The notes below the pieces were generated by a model. It saw only the letters and a program-made list of their open reading frames with translations. It was not told the DNA's origin and made no database searches. Position numbers and translations under genes: made by a program. A DNA stretch of 42,295 nt. It comes from Acanthaster planci (taxonomy: Eukaryota; Echinodermata; Asteroidea; Valvatida; Acanthasteridae). Shown here one piece after another: positions 1-9,650 of this stretch. The DNA lies in contig NW_019091561.1 in NCBI RefSeq assembly GCF_001949145.1, positions 566,788-609,082 of the forward strand. The letters run 5' to 3'. Numbering within the stretch: the first letter of the stretch is position 1; every line of letters begins with the position of its first letter.

Positions 1-1429
1 CTACTCCTATCTTCTAAACAATAGAATAACAACTGAAAATTGGCCCTGCCTCAATCACATGTGTGTTTGGGTTTGTACTTAAGGACTTTCCAATTCCAAT
101 CAACTCGAAACTAAACGCACAATATACTGTTGCATTTACTAAATATCAGGCTTGTGGCAGCTTGGACTTTTACCATTGTTCAAAAAAGATGTGGTATTCA
201 GGGTCAACAATTTTTTTAAATGAACGGGATACAAGGGTTCGGGTGACATTCAGACTGTATCGCTAGTTTATTGCTGTCACTTCTCTTCCATTGCTTCATC
301 TAAGTTCATAAATGGTTTTGAAGGAGGTGTAGCTTAACGTAACACTGCAACACATGAGAGGCGAAGTTATAGGCACAAAGTCGTATGTAACTCGACTACA
401 GCTTGGCAGGACCGTTGGAATTTCAGACCCACAGGATCATGGTGGGAGTTGCCACACTGCCACTCAGACTAGAATTGGGTGAATGTAATGATCGAATTGC
501 TGCACTGCATCACTGGTTCAGCGTATAGACGGGGAGGACTGGGGCTTGTTAGCAGGACCAGAGTGGCGAGGAACATGGAGCATCTCACTCGGCCAACGGT
601 TTAGACGTAGCAGTGACAGGCCACTACGATACGGCAACTCTCCCTACTTGCAACCTGGGCTAGTTCACAACACACTTAGTCCAAGCTAAGCTAACTGGGC
701 ATTCATATGTTTACTCACGCACTTCATCATAAGAATGGGTATTTTGGAACTACCTCACCACTCTTGGAAAGGATCCAACTTCCTCACTATGTAAGGATTC
801 ACTCCGCACAACAAGAGTTAGGTCCGCTGCATCTGACCCTCGAGCTAGGCAAAATCTCCATTTATTGGGCTCAATTGGCTTAGTAAATTAATAAAATATG
901 AACATCATTGAAGCACTCAACCAATGGGAATCTGCCATCTCAAAGGGTCACATGACTTCTGCTAGAGTCATGAGCAAAAAGGTTAAGTACAGAATAAGTC
1001 ACGTGTCCAAACTCGGCAGAGAAACCACAGAGACAAAGTAGTGAAGGAACACATGAGTAAAACACGGGGGCGCTGGAACTTTACTATCTACGTTTGCAAC
1101 AATACATGTACATGCACATGTTTGTATCTGGACATCGGACATCTAGTACTGCAGATAGTCCAAAAATTAAAATGTCACATGACATCATGTTAAAGGTGCA
1201 TATTATGTATACAAAGGCCAAATACATTTACTTTAAAACTACAGCAGGTCAGATTCTGGTGAAGTTTTGTAAGTGCAGTGTGAATGTTAAGAATGGAAAC
1301 AGTCCTTTCATAATACCTACTGAATCAGCACAATTCTTTGAAATTGTTTTTGTTGTACGATAGCTTTCGGATGAAAAATAGGAGTCTGCGTAATGGAGAC
1401 TTGTGTGTGATGTCATTATGATGTCATTA
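1..1429. other. No gene recognised
   Basis: No ORF here resembles a known family and I see no paired terminal repeats. The stretch has mixed composition with a few ACATGTACATG-like runs near 1104-1120. It is probably intergenic or intronic DNA. Confidence 0.5.
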
Positions 1430-1492
1430 AAATGATTGACCCACAACCTCCTGCTTACTAATACAGACGTCTTAACCGCTCAACCACCGATC
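1430..1492 (-). repeat. tRNA-like head of a possible SINE
   Basis: Read on the minus strand, 1488-1471 is GGTGGTTGAGCGGTTAAG, which looks like the D-arm/A-box of a Ser/Leu-type tRNA. About 25 nt later, 1450-1433 is GGAGGTTGTGGGTCAATC, a degenerate T-arm/B-box. Spacing suits a class II tRNA, but the T-loop is imperfect (GTCAATC instead of GTTCGAATC) and no clean acceptor stem is seen. I read it as a tRNA-derived SINE head or tRNA pseudogene, not a functional tRNA. Confidence 0.4.
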
Positions 1493-1535
1493 TTGCCGGG
1501 GTCAGCTGGCCGGTCCGAGTCAGATATAGCAGCAG

Positions 1536-1744
1536 GTACCAGGAATTATTTCAAGATGTACTTTGCATCGGGGAGATGTTAATTCGAGTCCCACAAGAGT
1601 AAGCTTGTGAATTTTTTTTGAAGACTCTGACAAACACGGAGTATACAGTGTTTATAAATTTATATACGTCGGGTGAGGGCAAAACCTGCAATAAAATAAA
1701 TATTTTCCCCGACGCAAAGTACATCTTGAAATAGTCTGCGGTAC
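1536..1744. mobile_element. Small inverted-repeat element (MITE-like)
   Basis: The left arm 1536-1574 and the right arm 1706-1744 are inverted repeats of 39 bp with about six mismatches. The core ATTTCAAGATGTACTTTGC is shared exactly. Between them lies ~130 bp of AT-rich DNA with no coding potential. The outermost bases are GTACC on both arms. I could not define a clear target-site duplication, so the superfamily is unassigned. A stable transcript hairpin is an alternative reading. Confidence 0.6.
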
Positions 1745-2889
1745 TTCAATTTTGTATGCAGTGATCCTGAAATGTTACAAACATGCAGTATTGCATTGAT
1801 TAAACACAGGTACTGCACTTCTGGGCCCCCCTTACCTGTTAAACCTTACATTTGCATGTTTCTCAGTAGCTAATGCGCAAATTGCAACTTTTTTAATACT
1901 ACAGTTAAAAGTGGTACTTTTAATCTGGTACTTTTGTCCTGTTTTTTCTAGCCTTCACACTGGTGAGACGTATTATTTTCACACTCCTGAAGGCTTGCAA
2001 ATCTCCCTTCATTATCACTTGTTCTTGTATAAACATGTATTCATCTATTTTGTAAGTTGATTCTACCAAGTGTGTGTGGTTGGTTTCTGTTTCACAGATA
2101 ATGAATATGTATTTGTTGTTTCCCTTCTCCATATTTTTGTCACTGGAAAATTACCACTTGTTCGATATAGGCTTAAAATGGCAGAGTCACGCATCAGTAA
2201 ACACCATATTACTCTACCCAAATGTGGCTTCTGTCATCACAGTAAACCCAGAGCTTGATTAGACCCACATGACTTGTGTCCCTGTTGCCATCCTTGTGCG
2301 CCTGAAAACAACATATATCTGCTTTACTTGGGGTGATGAGGAATGGGATGCAGTGACCATTTGGCTTTGCCTCGTTCCCACTGATCAGTCAATTCGACTG
2401 CATGTACTTTGCCGAATTCTTGGCATCGCAGGCGATCGTCGAAGTCAAATCGGGCTCATCTAAGTCTATTATCAGGGACATTCTTCCCTGGCTTTTGGCA
2501 CCAGTAAGAACACTCTACAAGGTTTCCCACATACCAAGACATAATTTCCAGGCCTCTGGTACATCGAAACCGTGGAAAAGGGCTGCGTCTTGTGGGCTTC
2601 CAGCCCCTACTCCCTATATACAAAGAAATAAGAGCTCAGACCACACGGGGTCCGGGTCTGTGCTTCGTGGGCCTGCGGTTTCAGAGATAAAATCACAGCT
2701 GATTCCGCCAGCCACACGTCACATAAATCCCCATTTGCCAGCCACGAAAGGAATTGAATTGAATTGAAAATGCACTTGGGAAAGTAGACACAACTGCTCA
2801 TGTGTGTCTGCGGGTGTCCTGTTTTCTGCAACTCCTGTTAGAGTTCTTAGTCTGTTCATTCAAGGCAGACTATTGTTTCTCCCCAAGCA
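1745..2889. other. No gene recognised; short unassigned ORFs
   Basis: The longest plus-strand ORF (2402-2767, 121 aa) and the others here match no family I know and have no visible motif. No inverted or tandem repeat stands out. Confidence 0.4.
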
Positions 2890-4085
2890 TTGGAGCTGAG
2901 TTTCTGTTGTTCGGACGACTGCCTTCGATTTGCGTGGATCAATTCGTTCACATCGCCATGCTTGGTACCAGGGGCTAATGTCCCAGATACCATTTTTGTA
3001 CCCTCTGAAGGGCAAGGATGTGACTCGAATCTCTTGCCCTTCAGGGAGTGGATTTATTTCGTAGCAAATTTCAAGAAGCTATGGAAGCAGAAGCCAAGCA
3101 CCAGGAGGCTACTAATTTCAGGAAATCCTCTAGCTCAGACACCGTACCTGCATCAGGCAAAGGAAACAGACAGCCCACAGGTTCCAATAAACAACAGTTT
3201 CCTTGTAAACTTCTGAAGTCAATACCATTGAGTTGGGAAACACCCTAGAGTTTACAAACAAGCCCCCATCAGAATTTACTTATGAATTCAGTTGCCTTCC
3301 GTTTGAGCTCTTAACAGTTCCAAGGGTGTTTTAATACCAGATTAGCAAAAAAACTGTTGCATCAGTGCTGCCGAGGCAGAATATTCAGCCCCCACGCCTC
3401 CCTGGCCAGCTACAATGACAGCCACATGCCATGAACTACAGACGAATTTCACAGCAGTTCACTCAGGTGTGACTGGAAAGTTTCAATGCCTCGGGCCGAT
3501 GGCCCGTTGTTTTTTGGGGGGGCGGCCCATTCAGAGGCGCCACCTATCTATGTGGGCTCTTCACCGATCACTTTTCGGGCTAGTTTTTGAACGCTACTCA
3601 TCCCTGCGGCTTCTGGCTACTGGCTAGGGCTATCCGACCAGGGTGTTTCCGTCTCAGCACTTCGGCAGCTCGGCGTGCTTTGACCTATCACGACCTGCAT
3701 TCTAGACATGCTGCTGATGTTCCAGGTTTTCAGGTTCTTCCTTTGGGTTCTGCTACCGGATCACTCCACATAAGAAGCTTAAATGCAAGAAATCTCGCTC
3801 TATACCTAGGCAAGGTATTTCTTATTCGGGTTTGATGATAGCGGTCCACTCTCTTGGAGATGCTGTCCACTTTAGCCAGCCGCCTTGAGTCAATCTCCAC
3901 TCCCCCAGCGACTGCCCAGGATCCAGATGCCCTGTGTGAGGATCTTTTGGATTCTCACCCAGATTTGTTGCCAACTCCGCTCCCAACTTCAGATACAGTT
4001 CTTGATTAGTCCATGGTACTTAGGTTACAACTTTTGGAGGGCGATCGACAGGCATGCACAGATAAAGAACGGGATATATGTATAT
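2890..4085 (+). other. Unassigned ORF-rich stretch, possibly retroelement gag-like debris
   Basis: Several short plus-strand ORFs occur (2890-3216, 3048-3248, 3415-3627, 3587-3835). One around 3048-3240 has a charged helix (EAMEAEAKHQEA) followed by a Ser/Gly/Gln-rich tail. Another reading frame around 3870-4000 is rich in Pro/Asp/Leu (TPPATAQDPDALCEDLLDSH). Such composition occurs in gag proteins of DIRS-type elements, but no diagnostic motif is present and frames are interrupted. I treat it as possible relict coding DNA next to element A. Its order does not match a single gag gene. Confidence 0.2.
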
Positions 4086-4122
4086 AAATTCTTAGCCATT
4101 GACTGATTATTTGATGATAATT

Positions 4123-4321
4123 TTATAATCCAAGGGATTCTGTTACTTTTAACTCTTCTATCAGTGCTTCTCTAATGTACATATCTTTAGCAGTATCTGA
4201 TGACCATCTTCCATGCTTCTTAATCAATCTATCAGAAATACCCTCCACCGCTGCTCGAGTTTGCACACCTGAGCACAAGCTGTGGAGCTGAAACGCTTGA
4301 ACATTTGGAACTATATCTTTA
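4123..4321 (-). pseudogene. Tyrosine recombinase, C-terminal part (element A)
   Basis: This is the last ~65 residues of the recombinase, ending at the stop codon at 4123-4125. Visible conserved features are HSLCSG (the H-x-x-R box, normally HSLRSG), KKHGRW (the H/W box) and the Tyr in DMYIRE (nucleophile region). The second catalytic Arg is Cys, so the enzyme would be inactive even if complete. The upstream part of the gene lies beyond the insertion at 6304-7088. The apparent ATG at 4329 belongs to the inserted element's TIR and is not the real start. Confidence 0.85.
4319..4321. repeat. Target-site duplication, left copy (TTA)
   Basis: TTA (TAA on the minus strand) directly borders the inverted repeat that starts at 4322. 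The same triplet follows the other end at 6301-6303. A 3-bp TWA duplication is characteristic of PIF/Harbinger transposons. Confidence 0.75.
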
Positions 4322-4361
4322 GGAGTCATCTCAAATCTCGTCCGGGATAAGTTGTGGTAAA
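4322..4361 (+). repeat. Left terminal inverted repeat of the Harbinger-like element
   Basis: It starts GGAGTCATCTC and pairs with the reverse complement of 6261-6300 at 37 of 40 positions. Confidence 0.85.
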
Positions 4362-4881
4362 ATTGTTATTTCCTCTTATTATATTAATTTGTTACACTGA
4401 CTTGGCAAATGAAGCGTGTTATCTCTCCCCCTTGTTGTACCTCCATGATTATACCCATTCCGTTCTGAAGTCATTTGTTGATCAAAAATGCAAGGTTTCA
4501 AAATTTGTGGAAAGTTATATCACAAGGTTGATTTAATTCACCAGCACAAAATAAACTGAGTATTAAAAGATGTGGTCGAGAAGTAACTAATATCTATTAT
4601 CCTGAAGACAAAATCAAAACACGGATGAGTTAATTCATGTTCTTTCCAGATTTGAATTTATCGAACTGTGTACATCATTTCCACGTACTGAAACTTTCCT
4701 CGTTCTATGAATTAATTGCCTCATTTCATAAACCAAAAATTAAACTCATCAAGTTACATTGAAAAACACAGTTAAATTAACAGTGACCTGGACAAAATTG
4801 TTTCGATTGTAAATCCAAGAAACAAATCAAAAGTATTTTACTCTGTGATGCCGAAAAAGATAGGATTCAGCAAATTCTTCT

Positions 4882-5348
4882 GTGCCAGCATTATCCCCTT
4901 TCACTTCATCATCCTCAACACACAGCAGTACACCAAAGCATCCTACACCAGCCGTCGTCCCAAAATACGTTCCTGCCAAAGATCCCAACAAATGTGTTTT
5001 GGGCAGTATGGATGATCTTCTGCGGGATGTTGACAACTATAAAATAGCTCTCAGTCGAGTGGCATCCCGAGCAGCATCAAAGCCTGAAGCAATGGGGCGA
5101 ATGCTGTGTTCATTGCTCTTGAAAAAGGAGTTTTTGGAAGATGAACTTGCTTGAAAAATGTTACCGGTAAAACGAGAGATCCCCTATCTAAGAAAATCCT
5201 GAATATTCCCAAGCTTGACGACAGCATAATGCGGGCTATTTTTGTCAAGCAAGACTCCAATTTCCCGAATTTCAGGACAGCCACACAGACAGCAGATGCC
5301 CAGCCATGCAAACACATTCGCCAGAAAATGACCAACACCACAAAATGA
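4882..5348 (+). pseudogene. BEN-domain-like protein fragment carried inside the Harbinger-like element
   Basis: Two overlapping frames (4882-5154 and 5151-5348) read as one protein with a single frameshift near 5150. After a Ser/Thr/Pro-rich start come a charged segment (MDDLLRDVDNYKIALSRV) and then MLCSLLLKKEFLEDELA. After the frameshift it continues KNVTGKTRDPLSKKILNIPK. The order of a hydrophobic helix, 'EELA', 'NVTG' and a basic helix resembles BEN domains, a DNA/protein-binding fold of chromatin factors. This is a motif-level judgement. It could instead be the element's own DNA-binding accessory protein. No start codon is certain, and a spliced upstream exon is possible because CAG precedes 4885. 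Confidence 0.35.
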
Positions 5349-6260
5349 TGGGCAATGCATAAATTTACTGTACATTGGCTGAAACACCATGGTATGAGAT
5401 TTTGGAGTGTGCAAATCACGCGTTAAAGGGGTAATCTTTAATTTGTCACATTTATGTAATACTTAATAATTTTATGCTTCTAAAATCTCGGGAAACCTGA
5501 ATGTTTTAGAAGATTATTAAAATCTTAGTTAACATTGTGAAATCCCAAAGATGCCTTGTTGACTTCTTACTTCATTTTCAAGTACATTTATTTACAAGTT
5601 ATTTTCCTTGTTTAAAACATGTACTTCTTTTATTAAGGTAGCATATTAAGCTTGACCTAAATGGTTTCCATAATTCTGTCCAAAATCATTATGCACTATT
5701 CACTTTTTTTGAAAGGTTCCCCAAACCAGAATTGTCTGATGATAGTGGTAACAACATATTTTCAGCATTTGACATCAACCTTCTCTACCCAACCTTCCTT
5801 ATATTATGCCAAGATTTCTTTTTTTAAGAAAAAGATATCGAGATTGTTTGAGATGCAAATTACAGGGCATATTGTTCATGACCTTTTGTACAGTAACATC
5901 GCCAGATTGAATGCAAATAAAGTTAGAAGAGTCTGAAGTAGTACCAAAACTTTTCAGCCAGATAAAAAAATTTGCTTTGCATTCTTTAAAAGGGTCAAAA
6001 TATATTTATTTCAAGTGATACAGATAGAGCAGTTTCATGAAACTGTGTAGGGAGTGAGCAATTCTTAGATTTGCAGTCTTTGCTTGTGGCTCGTCCGTCA
6101 ACAGAACCACAGGCGTCCTTGCGTGGCCTGCCTGGCCAAAACTGCAGAGTGGGGGGGGGGGCAGAGGAATGTGTATACAAATACTGATAGCTTCATTGCG
6201 GGAGATTGTGGGGAAAATCTCAGCAGCCTTCAACATTCCACCGCAACACTCTACAGTAGT

Positions 6261-6300
6261 TTTCCCCCAACTTATCCCGGACGAGATTTGAGATGACACC
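6261..6300 (-). repeat. Right terminal inverted repeat of the Harbinger-like element
   Basis: It ends AGATGACACC at 6300. Its reverse complement matches 4322-4361 with mismatches at positions 3, 34 and 37 of the repeat. Confidence 0.85.
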
Positions 6301-6303
6301 TTA
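6301..6303. repeat. Target-site duplication, right copy (TTA)
   Basis: TTA directly follows the inverted repeat and matches 4319-4321. Confidence 0.75.
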
Positions 6304-7088
6304 GGCATGTGAATGAAGACTTCTTTCATTCGAGAATACGACATAGGCATATTAGCCGCTCTGAGGATATAGTCCGCTCTGTATTTTGTATGAGGGCAGA
6401 AAATGAATTCTTCAGAACCTTCCATGAACCACACAATGAAATATACCGTTCCATGATTTTCACTGGACATGTGCTACATGTTCTGCTTATTATAATCCAG
6501 GCACTGTCTCTGTGCTGGTCTGTTTTACTCTTCTCAATAAATACGGCCATATGGGTATCAAATATTACTACGTCACAATATTTTATATTTGCCAAAACTT
6601 GTTAGATCTAAAGAAGCCAGCAAAACCCACAACAATAAATGCAAGTGTCCTGATATGGAACAATGATGAAGTTTCTAAGGGGTACTTCTCACACAGTCTC
6701 TGGATGATGTTGGGAGTTAACAGTTCTTTGCATTTAGGCTCTCTGCCCAGTGTCCTCTGTGCCGCTTCCAGCACAGACTTGGGCAACTGGTTGTCAATTG
6801 GAGACTGCAGTGATGCCACACGGTGTGCCATGCTGTAATGTAGAATGCAGTCTTAACTAGGGCAGGTGAGCTGCATGTCTGCATGATGCTCAGCATGTAC
6901 AATGAGACATGCAGACGTTCAGAATGAGCTCTTGCCCAACTGGACCATCTCTGGAAACCATTAACGTATTGCATTGTTGTCGACTCTGCTCTGTCTTGTA
7001 GCACCACCCTAGTTAACTTGTTAAAGAGCTCTTTCATTGTGCCATCAGTTATCTGGCCCCTTGAAAAAATGTGTGTTAGACATATCAA
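6304..7088 (-). pseudogene. Tyrosine recombinase, N-terminal and central parts (element A)
   Basis: The minus-strand segments 7088-6717, 6831-6583, 6595-6326 and 6470-6304 follow one another with frameshifts. In order they give the SAM-like N-terminal domain (STTMQYVNGFQRWSSWA), the core helix with the first catalytic Arg (GFAGFFRSNKF), SKTDQHRDSAW and then CPVKIMERYI. The last part reads KYRADYILRAANMPMSYSRM. This is the usual order for DIRS-like tyrosine recombinases. The protein continues at 4321-4123 on the other side of the inserted transposon. Confidence 0.85.
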
Positions 7089-7089
7089 T

Positions 7090-7499
7090 CTTTTTTTTTT
7101 TCAACAACTTGCACACCGTTCCCATGTTCTCTCTAACAAAATATTCTTAGTCTATTTTGGAGGCTCGACTTGCTAATGTAATTACAGCATCATTCAGTTA
7201 GCAGTTTCAAGGCTTTGCAGCCATTCCATTGGTCAGTGATTGACTCAAGGTTCTGCAGCCCACATTCATATGCATAAGTCTTCAAGTATTATCAAGGCTC
7301 TGCAGCCCACATTCATGTTGTAGGCCCTGCAAAATATGTCAAGATTTTGCAGCCCTTGCTTATATATACAATATACCTATATGTTCTGAATTTTCCAAGT
7401 GTTATCTGTCTTGATCATATGTATGCATGTGTGGTGAAATTCAAGAAACATGCTCATCCAACTTCCACTTTGTTTGTATTTCCTTATATTTCAACATGC
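7090..7499. repeat. Degenerate CAAGGCTCTGCAGCCC repeats between RNase H and recombinase of element A
   Basis: Four imperfect copies of a motif near CAAGGCTCTGCAGCCCACAT start at 7208, 7246, 7293 and 7340, spaced 38-47 bp apart. They sit in a non-coding gap between the RNase H-side and recombinase ORFs of element A. The rest of the gap holds no recognised gene. The copies may be spacer repeats of the element or a later local amplification. Confidence 0.55.
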
Positions 7500-8409
7500 C
7501 TACAAATAGGACAGTCTCAAGGCCAACATGTGAAATTTGGGATGTCTTTCTGCAAACAATTGTCTCCCACTTCTGCCACAAGCAAATGAGTCACATGACG
7601 CCGGGAACGTTCTGATATCTACAACTTGGGCAATGAAAGAGCCATTCTGTGATATTACCAGCAATGGCCAGAATGGGGCAGAAGGCCATCCGGGAAGAAT
7701 TAATGTACCCACTGCTTTACTGCCCTTAAGTGTAAGACCGCTTTTGCAATCAGGGAAATTGGTGGCACAAGCCAGTTGTTTTCACTAGACCACATTTCTG
7801 TAAATGCATCTATGTTTTCTGAGTTGGGATCCCAAAATCGAGAATTGAACCTAGGCAGCTTGTTGTTAAGATAATTGGCAAATATATTGACTGTGTGGGG
7901 TTCCTGTAGATTATCAAACTCTTCAAACAGGTCTCGTGAAAGTGACCAGTCGTCATAGTCAACAATTTGACTGAGTGCATCCTCTTTGTCATTCTGTGAT
8001 CTTGGAATCCACTCAATTCTCAAGCCAGTACCGTTTTCAAGGCACTGGATATAGATCTTCTTGGCCATTTCTTGCAGTTCTGGTTTACTGCTGCCAACAT
8101 TCTGGCTATCCTGGCTACATTCTGGCTATCCGTAAACCGCACTGTTTCCTGCCGATAGGCTGTTGAAGCTTTCTAGGGCCAATTGTACTGCTTTTAGCTC
8201 TTTCCAGGTGCTACTATTTGTTTTTTCATTGCAATCCCATGCTGAGCAACTGCCTTATCAATGCTGACAACATAACCTGCTCCGCCTACATTGCTGGCAT
8301 CTGAATATACAACCTTATGAAATCTCTGATCTAGTTTCATTGGGATTGGTTTCAAATTCAATATGTTTTCCCTCCAAAATTTCAACTCCATTTTAGATTG
8401 CTGGGACAA
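7500..8409 (-). pseudogene. RNase H and connection region (element A)
   Basis: Read on the minus strand from 8409: ELKFWRENILNL leads into the RNase H start VVYSDASNVGGAGYVV (first catalytic Asp present). It continues RIEWIPRSQNDKEDALSQIV (the terminal D-A-L-S helix). Next come NNKLPRFNSRFWDPNSENID and NNWLVPPISLI, the conserved connection found between RNase H and recombinase in this lineage. The frame at 7712-7500 continues with LPGWPSAPFWPLL and ends FHMLALRLSYL. At least two frame changes separate the parts, so the gene is a relic. Confidence 0.85.
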
Positions 8410-9340
8410 GAGAATCTCGGCATGCCAGGTGCATTTTGAACATGGATTGTGTCATTATCCGGGTACAATAACCTAACGCAGGTGTCATAGCTATGATTTG
8501 GCCTACTATGCTGGCAAGTGATTTGACATACACCTTATCTGAATTAACTATCAGATCAGACATTTCAGTAATGCATTTTACCTTCTTCTCAACAAGACAG
8601 ATAAGGCCATTTTCAGTATCTAACTGAAAACCTAACCACTGACACGAAAGTGTTGGTTCCCACTGAGATTTCTGTTGATTGTAGATAAACCCAGCATCAG
8701 TTAAATCATTCAGTACTGCTTTTGATTGTGTCTCTGCTGCCAAGAAGGATGGGGCCATTCCTAATCCACCGTCTAGATAGACAACGATTTCTTTGCCCTC
8801 AGACTTCTACTTCTTGACGAGACAACGCATTATCTTGCTGAAGATGTATGGAGCAGAAGTTAGGCCAAAAGGCAGCACTAAAAACTTGTAACATTTGTTG
8901 TCCCAAGAAGAGCCAAAATACTGAGAGTGGTTGAAAAAAATTTCCACATTGTGGTAGCCACTCTTGAGGTCAAAAGAGTATAGATATTTTCCCTTGTCTA
9001 AGTAATTGCTGGCTGTTTTGAGGTCTTCATACTTTACTGATTGTTTCCATACATGATAATTCATCTTTTGCAAGTCCAAAATCAGCCTCTTTTTGCCACT
9101 AGCCTAGACTGAGACCGACAAAGGGCTAACAACTGTGGGTTTATCTGCACACTTTTCAATTCTGCCTTCTGGTATGAATTGTTTCTGTTACAAATTGTCT
9201 ATGATCGTTAGCGGAACAATTATTCTTGTTATACATGGGTTCAGGAAGAATGTAAAATGAGATTTTGTACCCATTACTAATTGTACCAAGTATAAAACGA
9301 TTATCACAGTGCTCTAGCCAGAATGAATGTGTTTCCATAA
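8393..9340 (-). pseudogene. Reverse transcriptase (element A)
   Basis: The minus-strand order is a polymerase entry segment (NGYKISFYILPEP at 9280-9235), PTVVSPLSVSV and KRLILDLQKMNYHVWKQSVK. Then come YSFDLKSGYHN (motif A Asp) and FLVLPFGLTSAPYIFSK (motif B). The YxDD box near 8790-8770 reads VVYLDGG, so the second catalytic Asp is Gly. A premature TAG follows LVKK near 8812-8814, where Trp is expected, and another stop lies near 9104. A thumb region (SCQWLGFQLDTENG) follows at 8758-8393. The enzyme is dead, but every region of a full-length RT is recognisable. Confidence 0.88.
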
Positions 9341-9650
9341 ATTTCCTTTCACCAATTGACCACCATCACCTTCTTTGAATTCGAAAGAATCTTCTATGAG
9401 TAATTGTGGCAAGTAATTATCATTGAAAGCGTTGATCTTTCCAGATCTCCTCATCTGCTGGAATGTTAGTTCCTGGCATCCTGTGCATCCTTTGCATGAA
9501 GTCAAAGGTGCATTGGATCTGCCTGAATGAGTGAGGGGGCACTCCTTTCTCCAGTTTCTGCTTGAACCGCATGAGAAGCATGCTCCAGGTCTACCTGTTT
9601 GCTTGATTCCCGGCATGTGTCTGTTGAAGGTGTATGGGTTTGGAGCACCT
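9314..9650 (-). pseudogene. Gag-end zinc knuckle and start of the polymerase ORF (element A)
   Basis: The frame 9616-9314 contains GRPGACFSCGSSRNWRKECP, a C-x2-C-x4-H-x4-C zinc knuckle in which the His is replaced by Asn. It is followed by NAFNDNYLPQLLIEDSFEF, the conserved lead-in to the RT domain of this lineage. Nucleic-acid binding by the knuckle is probably lost. Upstream gag sequence beyond ~9650 is not recognised, so the element is truncated or decayed there. Confidence 0.75.

Larger units (their letters stand above)
4322..6300. mobile_element. PIF/Harbinger-like DNA transposon inserted in the element A recombinase
   Basis: The element is 1,979 bp long with 40-bp terminal inverted repeats (4322-4361 and 6261-6300) that differ at three positions and share CATCTCAAATCTCGTCCGGG. 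Its ends are GG...CC and it is flanked by TTA on both sides. Removing it with one TTA joins the two halves of the recombinase in a single reading frame, which fixes the borders precisely. TSD size and sequence point to the PIF/Harbinger superfamily. No Harbinger transposase or Myb-like partner is recognised inside, so it is probably non-autonomous. The only coding-like content is the BEN-like ORF at 4882-5348. Confidence 0.8.
4123..9650 (-). mobile_element. DIRS-like YR retrotransposon A (degenerate, split by an insertion)
   Basis: Read on the minus strand, the order is zinc-knuckle gag end, reverse transcriptase, RNase H/connection and tyrosine recombinase. This is the arrangement of DIRS-like retrotransposons, which integrate by a tyrosine recombinase instead of a DDE integrase. 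Frames are broken by stops and frameshifts throughout. The recombinase is interrupted by the TIR element at 4322-6300. The terminal repeats of the retroelement itself are not recognised, so both outer limits are approximate. Confidence 0.85.

Noticed and set aside
1430-1492. Functional tRNA gene
   Set aside because: The T-loop is damaged and no acceptor stem pairing is visible.
2402-2767. 121-aa plus-strand frame as a gene
   Set aside because: No motif, no start context and no splice signals. The opposite strand also has an open frame, so it is likely chance.
6006-6470. Single 154-aa minus-strand frame crossing 6300
   Set aside because: Only its part above 6303 is recombinase. Below that it reads through the TIR and interior of the inserted Harbinger-like element.
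7208-7360. Regularly spaced short repeats as a CRISPR-like array
   Set aside because: The repeats are imperfect, unevenly spaced, only four in number and inside a eukaryotic retroelement.
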